From NCBI GenBank assembly GCA_024516035.1, contig CM044964.1, forward strand, positions 12,092,038-12,156,037: DNA of 64,000 bases. Reading direction: 5' to 3'. Shown piece after piece: positions 61,924 to 64,000 of the stretch. The stretch comes from Bactericera cockerelli. Its lineage: Eukaryota; Arthropoda; Insecta; Hemiptera; Triozidae. The translations under genes and the position numbers were made by a program. Numbering within the stretch: the stretch's first letter is position 1; the number at the start of each line of letters is the position of its first letter. The notes beneath the pieces are model-generated. The model saw only the letters and a program-made list of their open reading frames with translations, was not told where the DNA came from and searched no databases.

Positions 61924-62680
61924 TCAAGATTATTTTGGAAGAAACAGTTTTGAGAGTTTAGGTATAGTTGAAGGTTTTTGAACTCTTTTAATTAAATGAC
62001 ACTACCTTCGAAGCAAAGCCATTACTTTTCTCTTAATTCTGAGTGAATGGAAAACGTTTTGATAAAACTAATGGTGAAATGGGTTCAAATTTTTGGTACA
62101 AATTAGTTATCACAGGGAATGTTTTTTAGTCGAGATTGTATCACTTCATATTGCAACGTCATGAATTCATTATTGCAGCGAAGAACTTTTATGTGACTCT
62201 TCAATCAATAAAATTTTCTTTTGCCAATTCTGAAACAGAGAAAAAAGAGATAGGTATTATAATAGGAACTATCATTTCCCTTGATTAGATTTTGTGTTAA
62301 AAATAATCACATGTACATTTTTGTAAATATCGTCTCATTTACTCATCTCTCCTATTTTCCAAGATACTGGAAGAAAAGACCATTGAAAATTCCACGATCA
62401 TGGAAATTCTTCTATCCATTACCACTTGAAAAGCTCACGCCTCTCAGGTACGGTGTGTTCATGAGGTCATAGTTCACTCATAACACTACCACACCACCAA
62501 GGGCATCATGACGTCTACTTTTCTCTCATTCTATGCCTGAAGTGTCGGCGGTTCCGAGTACACTTGCCTCGGTAATGTTCATTTACTACAGGAGTGGGCG
62601 GATAAGTTGTGTGTGTGTTTTGCTGATATTCCAGCAGTCCAGAGCAATGGTAAAATATTAACAAACAGTTTTACAAACAT
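61924..62680 (-). promoter_or_regulatory. Upstream flank of PPP2R3: presumed 5'UTR and promoter
   Basis: No further coding exon is recognised. I see no clear TATA box or initiator, so the transcription start cannot be placed. ATG 61923 could also be preceded by a noncoding exon further upstream. Confidence 0.3.
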
Positions 62681-63070
62681 GCTTACGTATGAAGAGAGAT
62701 AGAATGAGTGAGATTCATGAGCATGTCTCTAAAATTTTGGCAAACAGTGTTTCCACTTGCACCAGCTACTTTGGAAGTGAAACAGCGTTTGTCAAAATAG
62801 AAAATGTTTGCTTACGTATGAAGAGAGATAGAATGAGTGAGATTCATGAGAATCATGAGCATGTCTCTAAAATTTTGGCAAACAGAATTCCACTTGCACC
62901 AGCTACTTTGGAAGTGAAACAGCGTTTGTTAAAGTAGAAAATTTTTGCTTACGTATGAAGAGAGATAGAATGAGTGAGATTCATGAGCATGTCTCTAAAA
63001 TTTTGGGAAACAGTGTTTCCACTTGCACTACTTTGGAAGTAAAACAGTGTTTGTCAAAATAGAAAATGTT
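62681..63070. repeat. Three tandem copies of a ~130-bp unit upstream of PPP2R3
   Basis: Units start GCTTACGTATGAAGAGAGAT at 62681, 62810 and 62947 and end near GAAACAGCGTTTGTCAAAAT. The second has an extra GAGAATCAT. The third lacks CACCAGCTA. The short frames are products of the repeat. Confidence 0.85.
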
Positions 63071-63473
63071 TGCTGCAATTTTTTTCAGAAAAAAATTGAT
63101 TCTGAAAAAAATTGATTGATGTAGAACGAGAGTCAATTTCTATTTTTCTTCGATATTTTTTTTAATAAGTAGGAAAATATCTTTCAGTGGCTATTAGGAA
63201 TGGTTTCCAAGATATAGGTAATTGTTGTAGGGATCAAGAAACACAAAGGCAAAGGAGAGGAGACTCTAACGATTCTGTATATAATAGTATAATTTATTAT
63301 GTGCAGTTCATGAAACATTAAGCACAATTTACAAAGGATCTTACAACTAAAGTTACAATCAAATTATGAAGACTTAATCATAGTTTAACGAAATATCATA
63401 CATATTATACCATTACTATGACAGAAATTATATAATTACTAATTTAAAAGAGACATGGACTAGGATAGAAAGA

Positions 63474-63609
63474 CTAGGGGCGGAATTATTAGACGTTTTT
63501 GTAATACCTCTGTGACGCTAAGTCACGGATTGCGTACTGTGTAAGATAGGGAAAACCGCCACTTACCAACGTCTTAAGTTATTGATGTTGTCTATTAATT
63601 CCGCCCTAG
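63474..63609. mobile_element. 136-bp MITE with CTAG flanks
   Basis: CTAGGGGCGGAATTATTAGA (left) and the inverse CTAGGGCGGAATTAATAGAC (right) form inverted repeats of about 20 bp. The same right end occurs at 58224. The interior ACCTCTGTGACGCTAAGTCA also resembles the 58150-58200 region. Confidence 0.7.
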
Positions 63610-64000
63610 ATGTAAGAAGAATTAGATCAAGTTAAAATTTCATAAAGTTTGTTGAGATAGGTGGTATAGGTCGTATAGGACATAGACATGTCAAATTTGT
63701 CTTACCATATAGGATATAGGTACCATTTTCCCGTTGTACGGAGAAGCAAAATAACCAAGGAAAGGAGACTAAGGCGATTCTGAGCAAATAAGACTCAAAT
63801 TCAAATAGGAGGGACTAGGAATTCTGCTTTAAATCTTATTTTCTACAGCTTCTTCAATTTGAACAAAAGAAGAAAAATCTTTTGTCGACTTTAAAGCAAA
63901 GTAGGTCGAATGGAAAAAAGCTCACTCAAGAGTACTCAAAGCTCAAACTTCAAGAGAGTAAATAAGAGTTCATGCATCATTGATAACTTCTTTTCAGTTA
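63610..64000. other. Flanking DNA, nothing recognised
   Basis: AT-rich, with short internal repeats of TAGGTCGTATAGGACATAG type and no supported gene. Confidence 0.35.

Overview
This is a eukaryotic, AT-rich, intron-containing and repeat-dense window. An insect is the likeliest source. The one gene I can name firmly is of the animal protein phosphatase 2A B'' type, exons are short and separated by kilobase introns, and the intergenic DNA is full of tRNA-derived and 5S-rRNA-derived SINEs, LINE tails and small TIR elements. A hemipteran such as a planthopper would fit, but that is an inference and was not checked. There are no bacterial operons, CRISPR arrays or genuine tRNA/rRNA genes that I can support.

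Layout. (1) 1-790: the last coding exon of an unrecognised + strand gene. (2) 2235-3362: three exons of a small tetratricopeptide-repeat (TPR) protein gene on the - strand, convergent with the first gene. (3) 3.4-11.0 kb: intergenic, with SINEs and small DNA transposons. (4) 11032-61923: one large - strand gene for the PP2A B'' regulatory subunit (PPP2R3/PR72-PR130 family). I resolved it into 11 coding exons with consensus splice sites and compatible phases, about 1000 residues in all. The first exon encodes a 495-residue disordered N-terminus. The downstream exons encode the conserved B'' core with two EF-hand loops. A candidate alternative first exon (31807-31950) could give a shorter PR72-like isoform. 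The ~29.5 kb between the first two exons is intron full of mobile-element debris. (5) 61.9-64.0 kb: the 5' flank of this gene, with a three-copy tandem repeat and a MITE.

The most unusual observation is that the PPP2R3 gene is riddled with minisatellites that start at, and are copied from, its own exon-intron junctions. The exon 3, 6 and 8 acceptors are duplicated 3, 4 and 6 times. The exon 4 and exon 10 donors are duplicated about 50 and 12 times. The 3'UTR array begins at the stop codon, and the arrays beside exon 6 and exon 1b also abut exon edges. Several arrays have periods divisible by three (63, 24/30, 108 and 21 bp). At exon 3 the use of any of the extra acceptors would insert 21, 42 or 63 residues without a stop. 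At exons 6, 8 and 10 the copies carry in-frame stops or shift the frame, so their use would truncate the protein.

Other points: exon 4 has an apparent one-base frameshift in a G/C homopolymer block, probably an assembly error. At least eight SINE families are present, including a 5S-derived one. There is a nested SINE insertion with a perfect 11-bp target duplication, and an internally deleted mariner-like element. Residue numbers for PPP2R3 assume one base is restored in exon 4.
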